A stretch of DNA of 64,000 nt from Wyeomyia smithii (taxonomy: Eukaryota; Arthropoda; Insecta; Diptera; Culicidae), in NCBI RefSeq assembly GCF_029784165.1, contig NC_073695.1, positions 102,055,306 through 102,119,305 of the forward strand. The letters are read 5' to 3'. This document shows, in pieces, positions 31,329-42,472 of this stretch (its first letter is position 1; each line of letters begins with the position of its first letter). Made by a program: the position numbers and the translations under genes. The notes under the pieces were generated by a model. That model had not been told where the DNA came from. It searched no databases and saw only the letters and a list, made by a program, of their open reading frames with translations.

Positions 31329-34271
31329 ACTTACTTTTACTTTGTTGGCTAACAGACCGTTCACCGGTCTAGAGCCGAACGATTTAGAGATGTCCAGCTT
31401 CTTCTGTCTTGGGCAGCTGTTCTCCAGCCCCCTCGTACACCAGCTGATCGTGCATCTTCATCCACCGCGCACATCCACCGCGTGCGGGGCCTACCACGGA
31501 GTCGACGGCCTCTTCCTGGTTCTCTACTGAAGATAGTTTTGGCGGCTCTCTCGTCAGGCATTCTGACTACATGTCCAGCCCACTGGAGCCTGCCCCGCTG
31601 TATTACCTTCATTATATCAGCATGTTTGCATACCTGGTACAACTCGTGGTTCATGCGTCTGCGCCACACTCCATCTTCCAGTTTTCCGCCAAGTATCGAT
31701 CGCAGAGCTTTACGCTCAAAAACTCCGAGCACTCGTCGATCAGCTTCCTTCAGCGTTCATGTTTCATGTCCATAAAGGGCCACCGGGAGTATCAGCGTCC
31801 TATACAGCGCTAGTTTTGTGCGAGTTTGCAAGCTGCGGGACCTTAGCTGGTTACGTAGTCCGTAGAAGGCCTTGTTCGCAGCTGCAACTCGTCGTTTCAC
31901 TTCACGGCTTATATCGTTGTCACATGTCAAAAGTGTACCAAGATAAACGAATTCGTCAACCACTTCAAATCGTTCCCCATCTATCTCCACCTCAGCACCA
32001 ACACCACGGGGACTACTACGCTCTCTGCCAGCTATCATGTACTTCGTTTCGGCAGAGTTAATGACAAGTCCCAATCTCGCTGCTTCCCTCTCAAAAGGTA
32101 CGAAGGCCTCCTCCACGGCCTTACGGTTGATACCGATGATATCGATGTCGTCCGCAAAACCAAGAAGCTGAAGTCCACAAACAGATGGTGGGTCGGTAAG
32201 TTGTACTCCCGGAACTTATCGAAAATTTGTCGCAGGGTGAAGATTTGATCCGTCTTGGAACGCCCCTGTCTACAACCAGCCTGGTATTCGCCAACAAAGG
32301 ATTCCGTTAACGGTTTCAATCTGAAGAACAGGATACGGGAGGGAACTTCAAATGCGGAGTTGAGCAACATTATGCCTCGATAGTTGCCACAATCCAATCG
32401 ATGGCCCTTCTTATAGATAGGGCATATGAGGCCTTCCAACCAGTCGTTCGGCATTTGTTCATCCGCCCAGATCCTTAGTATAATCTGGGGGATCGCATAG
32501 TACAGTCGCTCGCTTCCCGCTTTTAGAAGTTCGGCCGGAATACCGTCCTTCCCAGCGGCCTTGCCGTTTTTCAGCTCACTAATCGCCTTTTTCACCTCCT
32601 CCTGTGTTAGTGGCTCCACAGCTTGTTCGTCACTCATAATCGTAATCCTGTTCCTGCTCTGCTCATCCAGCATCTCACCGTTCAATAGCGCCTGAAAATG
32701 CTCCTTCCACCTGACTGCAACCGTCGGTTTATCAGTAAGCAGGTTGCCGTCCTTGTCATTACACATGACCGGCACAGGGAAATTCCTGCTTCTGGCTCTG
32801 TTGACAGTTCTATAGAATCTCCGCACGTCGTTTTGAGCATAGCTGTCCTCTGCGCTGGCGAGCACCTGCTCCTCGTACTCTCGCTTCTTCCGACGGTGGG
32901 TTCTATTTTCGGCAGCTCTTGCCACCCTGTACCTCTCTCTGTTCTGGCGCGTAGCCGCAGTGAGCATGCGGCTCCTGGCACGGTTCTTCTCATCTGTCGC
33001 TCTATAGCATTTGGCATCGAACCAGCCATTAGGCTGTCTTCCACGCGTCGTACCTACCACCTCTCTCGCAGTCGTTTCGATGGCGCCGTGGATACTGCTC
33101 CACAGCCCATTTATGTCTTCCACTCCTTCCTCCTGCTGTTCTGCGATCCGTTGATCCAGCTCTCTGGCGCTGAATGTTGAAACGCGTCGTCCTCTCTGTG
33201 CGAGATTTCAGCACGTTCGACGACCGTGCGCCGATTTTACAAACGACGAGATAATGGTCAGAGTCAATGTTTGGTCCCCGAAAAGACCTAACATCAGTAA
33301 CATCCGAAAAGTGCCGACCGTCAATCAGTACGTGATCGATCTGGGAGCAGACTTCTCCATTTGGACGCCTCCAGGTGTGCTTCCGAAAATTCAAACGTGA
33401 AAAAAGGAGCTACATATGGCCATTCCTCTGGCCGCGGCAAAGTTTATCAGCCTCAGGCCGTTTTCATTGGTTGACGAGTGGAGGCTATGCCTTCCAATGA
33501 CCGGACGGAAGAATTCCTCCCTCCCAACCTGTGCGTTTGCGTCCCCGATGACGACTTTTACGTCGTGTTTTGAGCACTCGTCATAGATTCGTTCAAGCTT
33601 GTCATAGAACTCATCTTTGACTTCATCGGATTTTTGGTTTGCGGTGCGTAGGTGTTGATTTTAAGAATTTGCCCTTAATCCTCAACACGCATATACGGTC
33701 ATCTACGGGCCTCCACCGAATGACTCTTGTTTTCTGATTTCCCAGCACTACGAAACCGACGCCCCGGTCCGCTGCTTTGCCGCCACTGTAGTAGATGTGG
33801 TACTTGAAAGAAGTGCTTGCAAGAGGGTCTACTGCACGGAATTCCCTTTCTCCGGAATTTGGCCACCGAACCTCCTGAATCGCTGCGATTTCGACTCCCT
33901 GCCGCTGTAGTTCTCGAGCAAGCAAGCCAGCCCGCACCGGTTCATTGAGAGATCGGGCGTCCCAAGTACCCAATTTCCAATCGTTTACCTTAATCTTTTT
34001 CCGTGTTCGTAGCCTAGGTCTTTGCCGATTGATCCGTTCCGTATTTCTAAATTCGTTGTTCGTTGTTGAAGAAAGGTTTCGGTATGCTACCTTACTAGTG
34101 TCGCGATACCTACATCCTGCTGATGGGGCTGGCATCTTAGGTGTAGCTGGCGGGATACAGCATTGCATAATTCAGCCGCCCGCTCCTGGTCAGACGCTGT
34201 TGTACGCCGCCCCTAATATGGGATACAGCCGCGTACGACCCCCCTCCCAGTCAGCATACGACCATAGTTTC
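31329..34271 (-). mobile_element. RTE-clade (JAM1-like) retrotransposon, copy A
   Basis: The 5' end is set at about 34271, where similarity to the plus-strand copy at 60440-63584 begins (GAAACTATGGTCGTATGCTG). The 3' end is the ACTTACTTTTACTTT tail at 31329-31343; on the element strand this is an AAGT-type short repeat, typical of RTE tails. About 2.9 kb long. A 274-bp internal deletion relative to the plus-strand copy lies near 32170. The clade call rests on the endonuclease and C-terminal motifs. Confidence 0.85.
31361..34168 (-). pseudogene. RTE ORF (endonuclease and reverse transcriptase), broken
   Basis: Frame 34168-33623 has LGTWDARSLNEP (Asn of the usual GTWNVRSL changed to Asp) and IAAIQEVRWPNSGERE. 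The endonuclease continues in 33394-33029 with VCSQIDHVLIDGRHFSDV and NIDSDHYLVVCK. Frame 33123-32035 gives the basic linker and the first half of the reverse transcriptase: NGKAAGKDGIPAELLKAGS, NYRGIMLLNS, then FVDF. There a 274-bp deletion removes motif A after FVDF and motif B, and shifts the frame before the FADD box. Frames 32116-31757 and 31732-31361 carry the C-terminus (EVVDEFVYLGTL; GRLQWAGHVVRMPDERAAKT; RGRRLRGRPRTRW), ending in a natural stop. Confidence 0.88.
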
Positions 34272-34429
34272 GCGATTGTTTTTTACGTAATTTTATTTTA
34301 CACGATTTTTTTTACATGTGACGGATAATTTTATCAAAACGTTGTGATCTTTTTTTACACGAATTGTTGAAAATACGCGACTTTTTCAACGGGATTCTTT
34401 TTTTGCGCGGACGCATCAATCGCGTAGAA

Positions 34430-34612
34430 AAGAATCCAGTGTATAAAAGCCAAATCAACCTTCCAGCTGGTCCCGAGGTACGATGCTTGCCTAACAAGCC
34501 AGTCGTCGTAGGTTCGAGTCTCGGCAAGTCCCGCAATTGTCCTGTACACTAAACAGTTGGCTGCGAAGTCTGTGTATAATGAACAGAAGGTCGAGTTCCA
34601 CATCGGAATGTA
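34430..34612 (+). mobile_element. tRNA-derived SINE, copy 2
   Basis: CCAGCTGGTCCCGAGGTACG, CTTGCCTAACAAGCCAG and GGTTCGAGTCTCGG form the tRNA-like head. CAATTGTCCTGTACACTAAA and CAGTTGGCTGCGAAGTCT form the body. It lacks about 34 bp between head and body that copy 1 (28948-29160) retains. It ends just outside the target-site duplication of the neighbouring I-clade element. Confidence 0.8.
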
Positions 34613-35072
34613 GTAACAAGCTTCGCTTTATACATTACAAATTGTTGTTAGAACTGATTTATAACATGTTTTTTTTTCAATCAACGTTTATTCGACAAGG
34701 CACAATACAAGTTAATGTTTTACGGAACCAATTATATCTAGAATTTTACTTCATAAAGTATCTTAAAAACTAAAGACAAATTTTTTATCCTCGCTGCCGA
34801 CTACGAGTTGAAATTAAATCTAAGATTAAAACTAAAATTAAACGCGTTTTAAAACTGGTGATTTGTTGTTGGAGCGTCATGATGTTCTTCAAACAGCCAA
34901 AAACAATGAGCAGCTTATTTGTTATGTTTTGCTAAACCAAGACACGAACTGAAAAATGGACTTTCTCGGGCCTCTAGTTGCTGGTATCGTGCGGGGTCTA
35001 GTTGCTGGTTCTGGATCGGGGGTCCAAACGTGTACTTGCGGTTAAGTTGGATGTAGACGGAAAGGAGTGGGG

Positions 35073-38000
35073 CTAGACTGGTGCATGGATGGATTTCAGG
35101 AAAATGTATATGGAGGACATGTAGGGAAGGACAAGGCTCGCCAAGACATCACGAACAGGAACAGCCGGCTGTCTACCCTCGGCCTGCAGGGAAGCTATTA
35201 ATTTAGACCTGGAGCCACGGTGTTCAGGGCAAGACCAAACCACATGCTCTATGTCGTGATAACCTTTACCACAGGCACAGATACCACCTTCCCCGAGCCC
35301 AATACGATGGAGATGCGCGTCAAATCCATAGTGATTGGACATGAGCCGAGACATCATGCAAATGAAATCCCGACCTACATCCAACCCCTTGAACCACGGG
35401 TTCGTCGACACCTTGGGGATTATGGAATGTAACCACCTTCCCAGTTCCCCCTTGGTCCAAGAATTTTGCCAACTGATGATCGTATTCTGACGTACAAATG
35501 CGAAAAATTCATTGAAGGCAATTGGTCTTTCATAAATATCACCGTTTGTTGCGCCCACCTTAGCCAAAGAGTCCGCTTTCTCATTGCCCGGTATCGAGCA
35601 GTGAGAAGGGACCCACGTTAAGGTAAACTGATACGATTTTTCGGATGAAGCACTCAGATGTTCCCGTATTTTCCCCAGGAAATACGGAGGGTGCTTAACA
35701 TCTTTCATCGATCGGAGAGCCTCAATGGAACTGAGACTGTCCGTAAAGATGAAATAATGGTCCGTGGGCATTTTTTCGATAATCCCTAGGGTGTACTGAA
35801 TTGCAGCCAATTCTGCGACGTAAACAGAAGCAGGATTAACGAGCTTATGGGAGACGGGGAAATTGTTATTGAAGATACCGAAGCCAGTGGACCCATCGAG
35901 AAGTGATCCGTCAGTGTAGTACATATTGTCGCAGTTGATGTTTCGATATTTATTGGAAAAAAAATTTTGGGGATCTGCTGCACGCGTAAATGATCCGGGA
36001 TTCCACGAGTTTCTTCTATCATGGATGTATCGGAAAACACAGTAGAATCAGAAGTACTTGATAAGTCGACACGTTTTGGAATATTCGAAGAAGGGTTAAT
36101 ATTTTGGGACATGTGATTGAAATACAATGTCATAAAACGGGTTTGAGAATTAAGTTCGATTAACCTTTCAAAATTTTCAATCACAGGACGGTTCAAGACC
36201 TCACATTTGATAAGAATACGAGAAGACAGACTCTAGAAGCGGTTTTTCAAAGGTAGAACACCAGCTTAGACCTCCAAACTCATCGTATGGGTCGATTGCA
36301 TGCAACCTAAGGCGATACGCAAACAACGATATTGTATTCGCTCCAGTTTGATCAAATGTGTGTTTGCTGCGGAGCGGAAGCAGAAACACCCGTACTCAAT
36401 TACAGACAATATCGTTGTTTGATAAAGCCTTATAAGGTCTCCCGGATGTGCTCCCCACCAAGATCCAGTTATTGTACGAAGAAAATTCACTCTTTGTTGG
36501 CATTTTTTCATCAGATACCTAATGTGACAACCCCATGTGCCTTTAGAGTCGAACCAGACACCAAGATACTTGTGTACCAAAACCTGAGAAATCGTTTTAC
36601 CCATTAATTGTGTTTGAAGCTGAGCAGGTTCATGCTTCCTAGAAAAAACTACTATCTCAGTCTTCTCCGGAGAGAATTCGATACCTAGCTGTAAAGCCCA
36701 AGCAGACAAATTGTCCAAAGTATCTTGCAATGGTTCTTGCAAATCGGCAGCTTTGGCTCCTGTAACAGAGATTACACTGTCGTCTGCAAGTTGTCTTATC
36801 GTGCATGAATTTGCCAGACATTCGTCGATGTCATTTACATAAAAGTTGTAAAGAAGGGGGCTTAAACATGAGCCCTGGGGAAGACCCATGTAGCTAATGC
36901 GAAAAGTTGCCAAATCGCCGTGCGTAAAATGCATGTGCTTTTCGGACAACAAATTGTGCAAAAAAATGTTTAAAATTGGAGAAAATCCTTGTCGGTGAAG
37001 TTTACCCGAAAGAATGTCAATAGAAACGGAATCAAAAGCTCCCTTATTGTCCAAGAACGCAGACGCCATTTGTTCTTTGCGAGCATACGCCAGCTGAATA
37101 TCTGTTGAAAGCAACGCAAGACAATCAATCATTCGTCCCTTTGGCACGGCGGAAGCCAAACTGAGTATCTGATAGCAGACCATTTGATTCAACCCAGTGG
37201 TCTAAGCGACGGAGTATCATTTTTTCCATCAATTTCCGGATACAGGATAGCATTGCAATCGGCCTATAAGAGTTGTGATCAGAAGCTGGTTTCCCTGGTT
37301 TTTGGATGGCGATCACCTTCACTTGCCTCCAATCCTGCGGTACAATGTTTTGCTCCAGGAACTTATTGAACAAGTTCAACAAGCGCCTCTTGGCATTGCC
37401 GGGTAGATTCTTAAACAAGTAGAATTTGATTCTATCCAACCCAGGCGCGTTATTGTTACAGGACAGGAGGGCAACTGAAAATTCTGCCATCGTAAAAGGT
37501 GATTGTATCGCGTCGTGGCCCGGAGACGCATCGCGAACAATGTTTTGCTCAGGAACAGAGTCCGGACATACTTTTCTGGCAAAATCAAATATCCACCGAC
37601 TTGAAGACTGCTCGCTTTCGTTGACCGTTACGCGATTCCGCATTCTTCGGGCTGTGTTCCAAAGAGTGCTCATTGATGTCTCCCTCGACGTCTCGTTTAC
37701 GAACCGACGCCAATATCCGCGTTTCTTTGCTTTAGCCAAGCTTTTAAACTTGGTATCAAGCTCCGAATAACTTTTAAAGTCGTCGGCACTGTCTGTATCC
37801 CGGAAGGTCAGATACGCGCCGGATCTTTGCGTGTAGACATCGGAGCACTCTTTGTCCCACCACGGAGTGGGAGGCCGTTCTTTGGGCTTGCATCGCGGCA
37901 TCGAGAATCAAGCCGGAGGTTGTATTCTTCAAGTGGTGGATGATGTTGAATCGACTCGACCGCTTTTGAAATCATTTCCTCGTATAACTTCCAATCGACA

Positions 38001-38866
38001 TTCCGTGTGAGGTCATACGGAATGTCAATTGGTCGCATGCGAGTTGTCCCGTTTGTAACTGAAATAAGAATAGGCAAATGGTCGCTACCGTGAGGATCGA
38101 GGATTACCTTCCATGTGCAATCCAACCGTAGCGACGTCGAACATAAGGATAGATCCAAAGCGCATGGGCGCGCTGGAGGTTTCGGGATACGTGTCATTTC
38201 ACCGTTGTTCAAAATAGTCATGTCGAAGTCATCGCAAAGGTTATAGATTAAAGAGGAGCGGTTATCATTGTAAGGGGAACCCCAAGCCACACCATGAGAG
38301 TTGAAGTCTCCCAAAATCAAACGTGGCGAGGGAAGAAGTTCTATTAAATCAAAGAGCAGCCGTTGCCCAACCTGTGCTCTGGGAGGAATATATATTGAGG
38401 CAATACAAAGCTCTTTACCTTGTATTGTCATTTGACATGCGATAACTTCAATGCCTGGAATCGAGGGGAGGTTAATACGATAGAAAGAATAGCACTTTTT
38501 AATCCCTAAAAGTACTCCTCCATATGGGGTATCTCGGTCAAGGCGGATAATATTAAAATCATGGAAGTTGAGATCAGTATTCGAAGTAAGCCAAGTTTCA
38601 CAAAGGGAAAATGCATCGCATTTGTTTTCATTTATCAAAACTTTGAATGAATCGATTTTTGGTAAAATACTTCTACAATTCCTCTGTAAAACAGAGATAG
38701 AATCCTTCAAATTAGCAGATGAATTAGCCATCGAAGGATACGATCGCTGTAAGGAGGGGCCATTGGGCTGCTTCAAAAAGGAGGAACGCTTTAAGAAAAT
38801 TTTTAATTGGATCAGGTATATTGAAGTTTTCAAAATCCAGTCCACAATATCTGAAAATTTCACCAA
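35073..38866 (-). pseudogene. I-clade ORF2, copy 2, broken
   Basis: Frame 38866-37808 holds the endonuclease (CDAFSLCETWL, LILGDFNSHGVAWGS, GSDHLPILIS). Frame 37901-37125 holds the linker and early reverse transcriptase (NSYRPIAMLSCIRKLMEK). Frame 37192-36266 holds AFLDNKGAFDSV, GLPQGSCLSPLLYN and QLADDS. Frame 35924-35073 holds RNase H (MYYTDGSLLDGS, FTDSLSSIEAL, GNEKADSLAK) and the CACGKGYHDIEHVVWSC zinc motif. Frames are lost by a deletion near 37900 (the sequence after EEYNL), a 4-bp repeat insertion near 37130 (GATTGATT) and shifts near 36230 and 35930. The catalytic box is LADD rather than YADD, as seen in this family. Confidence 0.9.
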
Positions 38867-38873
38867 TCCAGCA

Positions 38874-39530
38874 TTTTTTTTTAAGGGGGGGATTTGTTAG
38901 TAGCTTAAGTATTTATGATAAATATTAGTAAATAATGAGTATGTGTGTCCAATCACAAATGGTGACTTCTCAACACTGTTTGAAATTTGTAATTTTAACT
39001 GTTAGGATTTGTTTGCTTTCGCAATTAGGACTTATCATTCGTAGGGATTTAAACCTACTTGTCAGAAAAGGGGAAGTAAACTTACAACTAACTTATTTGC
39101 TAACTTATTGGCTATAAAGAGAGCTTATCGTAGCAATTGAGGATTGCAACGATTTTTGTCGAAAATTGTTAATAATTTTATTTGACATAGCTTCTAATGG
39201 TTCAACACCAGTAAGTCTATGTAATTCGAGTGTACTAAACCAAGGAGGACGCTTCAAAATCATTTTCAGAATTTTATTCTGAATCCTTTGGAGCGTTTTC
39301 TTCCTTGTTGAACAGCAACTTGACCAGATCGGTACAGCATAAAGCATTGCTGGTCTAAAAATTTGTTTGTAAATCAAAAGGTTGTTCTTTAAACACAGTT
39401 TAGAATTCCTGTTAATGAGAGGATGTAAACATCTCGTATATTTGATGCACTTGGCTTGTATACTCTCAATGTGCTCTTTGAAAATAAGTTTTTCATCATA
39501 AATTAGTCCCAAGTACTTAACCTTGTCAGA
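38874..39530 (-). mobile_element. 5'-truncated Jockey-clade insertion, 657 bp
   Basis: Flanked by an exact 12-bp direct repeat, ACCAATCCAGCA, at 38862-38873 and 39531-39542. The poly-T next to the left copy (38874-38882) is the poly-A tail of a minus-strand insertion. It carries the last part of a Jockey-type reverse transcriptase: KYLGLIYDEKLIFKEHIESI, then PAMLYAVPIWSSC, QRIQNKILKMILKRPPW and the ORF stop at 39105, followed by a 220-bp 3' UTR. It separates ORF1 of the host I element after ...SAGL from the rest of its C-terminus. Confidence 0.93.
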
Positions 39531-40741
39531 ACCAATCCAGCACTTGATTTATCTACTGGATGTGCAAAAGGAACAACTGGGGTTTTAGATGTACCTGGAA
39601 GTGCTGGGAACTCCTTCTGAGACTTTAAATTTCCGAGCCCAGGAGGAATTTGCTTCGGTTTTTCCGCAGCACTTTTTGTAGTGATTGTATTTTTCATTTC
39701 ACTTTGAGAAATCCCAGGACCTTTTCTAGGAAGCTTAGGAGAGGAAAGATTTTTCCTCTTTCTAAACCCCCCAGGTTTTACATAAGATGTTTCCCCTAGT
39801 GAATCGTTTGAATCGGTTTCATCAGAGGACAGTGGATCAAAGGGGTTTGAAGTAAAGGGAGAGGTGGTCGCGGTCTTTTTAAGCATGTCTGCGTAAGAAC
39901 GCTTCGAACGCTCCTTGAGTGACCGCTTGATTTTATCCCTGCGCTGCTGGTACATCGCGCATGTGGAGAGCTCGTGCTGATTTTCCCCGCAGTGAATACA
40001 TTTTTCAGCATTTACACTGCAGGTAGCCTCAGCATGGGTCTCTCCACACTTGCCGCACCTTGCCTTATTGCAGCAGTAGGCCGCAGTGTGACCTAACTGC
40101 TTACAATTAGTGCAATTCATTACGCGGGGAACATACAGGCGCACAGGTAGACGCACCCGGTGGATCGTCACGTGACTGGGCAGTGCAGACCCGGCGAACG
40201 TAACCCGAAACGAGTCTGACGGGGTGTACACTTTTTTTGCCGTCGACGAGCGACACTGACCGCAATTGCTTACAATCAATGATCTTTACATCGGGGCATG
40301 CGGCGTTCCTAAAGCAACCGATTCCGCTTTTCAGTATACACTCCACCGACAGACCCGAATCGGTCACGACACCGTCGATCTCCACGTCACGAGCGGGTAC
40401 ATATACGCGGTACTCTCGAGTAAAGAGCTCGGAGCAGGCTATATCGTTGGCCTGTTTCCGGTCATTGACCACAAGACGGAGCTTGCTTGGACCTTTGAAA
40501 TTTCAGTCACGGCCTTGAAACGTGACGTCAGGTCTTTTGGAATCTGCAAAATATTCAACGATTTCGACTTCGGCCCTGCTTTTGGCCTAAAGTACACAAA
40601 AAACCGGCTGTCCGCCGCTCCGTCTGGATAAAGCCTGGGGCGTGGGGTGACTGGAACAGGGTCAGAAGAGGATTGATCAGGAGGGACAGGGTCAGAGGGG
40701 TTTGGGGACGGAGGATCGGGGGGTAAGGGATCTACATCCAT
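39503..40741 (-). pseudogene. I-clade ORF1, copy 2, frameshifted and interrupted
   Basis: Starts MDVDPLPPDPPSP at 40741. Frameshifts near 40460 and 40230 split it into the frames 40834-40439, 40472-40107 and 40279-39503. The last carries the three zinc knuckles (CTNCKQLGHTAAYC, CGKCGETHAEATC, CIHCGENQHELSTC) and the Ser/Lys-rich tail. The reading ends in the nested Jockey sequence; the missing end (VKFSDIVDW) resumes at about 38866 on the far side. Confidence 0.9.
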
Positions 40742-41102
40742 TGCGCTTAGGTAAGCGCAATAGGTCCGACAAAAAGCACGTACCTCTTTCTTAGCGTTTT
40801 CCCAACGATGCTCGAGTTGTCTTCGACAGCACAATCACCAGATCACAGCCACACGCAGCAACACAGCCAAACAGCAGCAAGTAGTGATGAACAGCAGCAC
40901 AGGAAATCAAAGGCCCTGAGCGTGGGTTATAACACAAATCAGGATTCAAAACAAACAAACCAGGATGAATCGGGCAAACGATGCCAGTTATATTTTATGC
41001 CAGTAATATTTTATCCGAGTTAAATTCCTCTGAAAAAAAACGCGGACTCGAAAAATGGCGTCTATTCGCAACGCACACGTCTACTTCGTTGATAACATGT
41101 TT

Positions 41103-41589
41103 ATAACCAACTTTTTTTCTTGAGAATGTATTACTTTAGACGGCAAATAGAATAAAATCAGTTGTAAATGTGTTTTATGGTGTGAACTATTTTTTCTTCA
41201 TCAAGTACAGTGCAGATCAAAAATATTAATATCGATATGAAGTTCTTTTATATAAGTTGTATGACTCATTCATTTAAAATAAAATATATGTTTTTAATTG
41301 GCTCCGCCCCTTGCGATTTTTAAGTTATTAATAAGTCATAAATCAGTTATTTATTTTTTTAAAGACTAACCGTGTTACTTGGGCTGGACCACACTGGGGT
41401 CTTTTTATGCCAACTAAAACGGAATGTACTACTGATCCGCTCTGTTAGGCCGTTTACCAACCAGTTGTAGAAATTTAGTTATGCAATTCTTTCATGAGTT
41501 TGTTGCCCAGATATTCAAGGACCATCAAAAAAATTTTGATTGCATTTGAGCATCTTGAGCACGATTTACTCTTCATTCCATTCGTTCAA
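41103..41589. other. no recognised feature
   Basis: AT-rich, only short frames. Confidence 0.4.
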
Positions 41590-41880
41590 AAATTTACCAG
41601 TTGCGTGAAAATAACCATATCCATGTGCGCTGTGGTGGATATTGGCATTTAGCCTTTAAATTTTTCAATAATTTGCGCATATACAGAATACTGAGAATTG
41701 TTTTAGTGGTAAACTTGAAAGCAGCCATGTCCAAACCACGCTCTGCTCTGAGGGATATATTTGAAACACGACACAACGTGTTTGGAATTGCCACTCTGTG
41801 TTGGTGATGGACAGACGGCACGAAGGACAAAACTTGAAACACCGAGGCCAGTGACAAAGTAATATTTTCGGCACCGGTGC
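41590..41880 (-). repeat. unclassified dispersed repeat, uninterrupted copy
   Basis: On the minus strand it reads CACTGGCCTCGGTGTTTCAA ... TTCGTGCCG ... CAGAGTGGCAATTCCAAACA ... CGTGTTTCAAATATAT, which matches 46411-47010 on the plus strand. Both copies share a coding-like stretch on the strand opposite to that alignment (MSKPRSALRDIFETRHNVF here). I do not know the family. Confidence 0.65.
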
Positions 41881-41939
41881 CTCAAGCTTCGGCAAACATC
41901 GGAGACTAGGGCTTCAGCTTCGTGAAAGCATCGTAGCAT

Positions 41940-42060
41940 TTTTTTATGATTTTCTACCCCCTCCCCCCTCCCCCCTCGTAGCATTTGGTCACAAAACTTA
42001 AACCCCTCTCCTAAAAAAACGTAGCATTTGATTTACCCCCCCCCCCCTCCGGTATTGAGA
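41940..42060. repeat. MITE-like repeat with long C/G runs, copy 1
   Basis: CGTAGCATTT words alternate with long C runs (CCCCCTCCCCCCTCCCCCCT at 41959-41978, and a run of about ten C near 42037-42046). The complement matches 51640-51720 (AATGCTACGTTTTTTT, GATTTTGTGATCAAATGCTA) and the related copies at 46190-46300 and 50275-50395. Confidence 0.65.
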
Positions 42061-42472
42061 AAAACGTACAAAAATACAAGTGCTAACATATATACAAAAA
42101 AATTACCATGAACAATTCAATTAATTTATCACTCATACACTTGGGACAGCATTTCATATGATGTTAACTTCGCTCTGGATTAATGCCTTCTGCTTCGAAG
42201 GGTTTGTATATTGGTACGAGAAGGAAATATGTTTATACAACTTCACGTAATCTATGTCTGTAAAAAAAACACAGAAAACGTTCTGGAATTTGCAAAAAAA
42301 ATTAATCCCTGCACTTACCAGCCACAAAGAAACAACGGTTTTGTTTTCAAAAACGATTGTGTGTTTGGAAATCCGAACGATTGTTTATGTAGCGAAGCTT
42401 TCAAAAGATTTCAGAAGGCCACAGATAAAAAGATTTCGACAGCTGCAAAACTTTGTGCAATGTTTTAGTGTG

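Larger units (their letters stand above)
34672..41091 (-). mobile_element. I-clade retrotransposon, complete length, copy 2
   Basis: ATAACATGTTT occurs at 34661-34671, where it runs into the poly-T that is the element's poly-A tail, and again at 41092-41102. The duplication is therefore 8 to 11 bp. The 5' end on the minus strand reads CAACGAAG. The 5' UTR is about 350 bp (40742-41091) and is unlike the 105-bp leader of copy 1. Without the nested 657-bp Jockey insertion and its duplication the element is about 5.75 kb. Both ORFs carry lesions. Confidence 0.9.

Noticed and set aside
32698..33180. Long plus-strand open frames opposite the RTE copies (also 61414-62142 minus)
   Set aside because: They are the antisense of the RTE linker and reverse transcriptase; the sense strand carries the recognised motifs.
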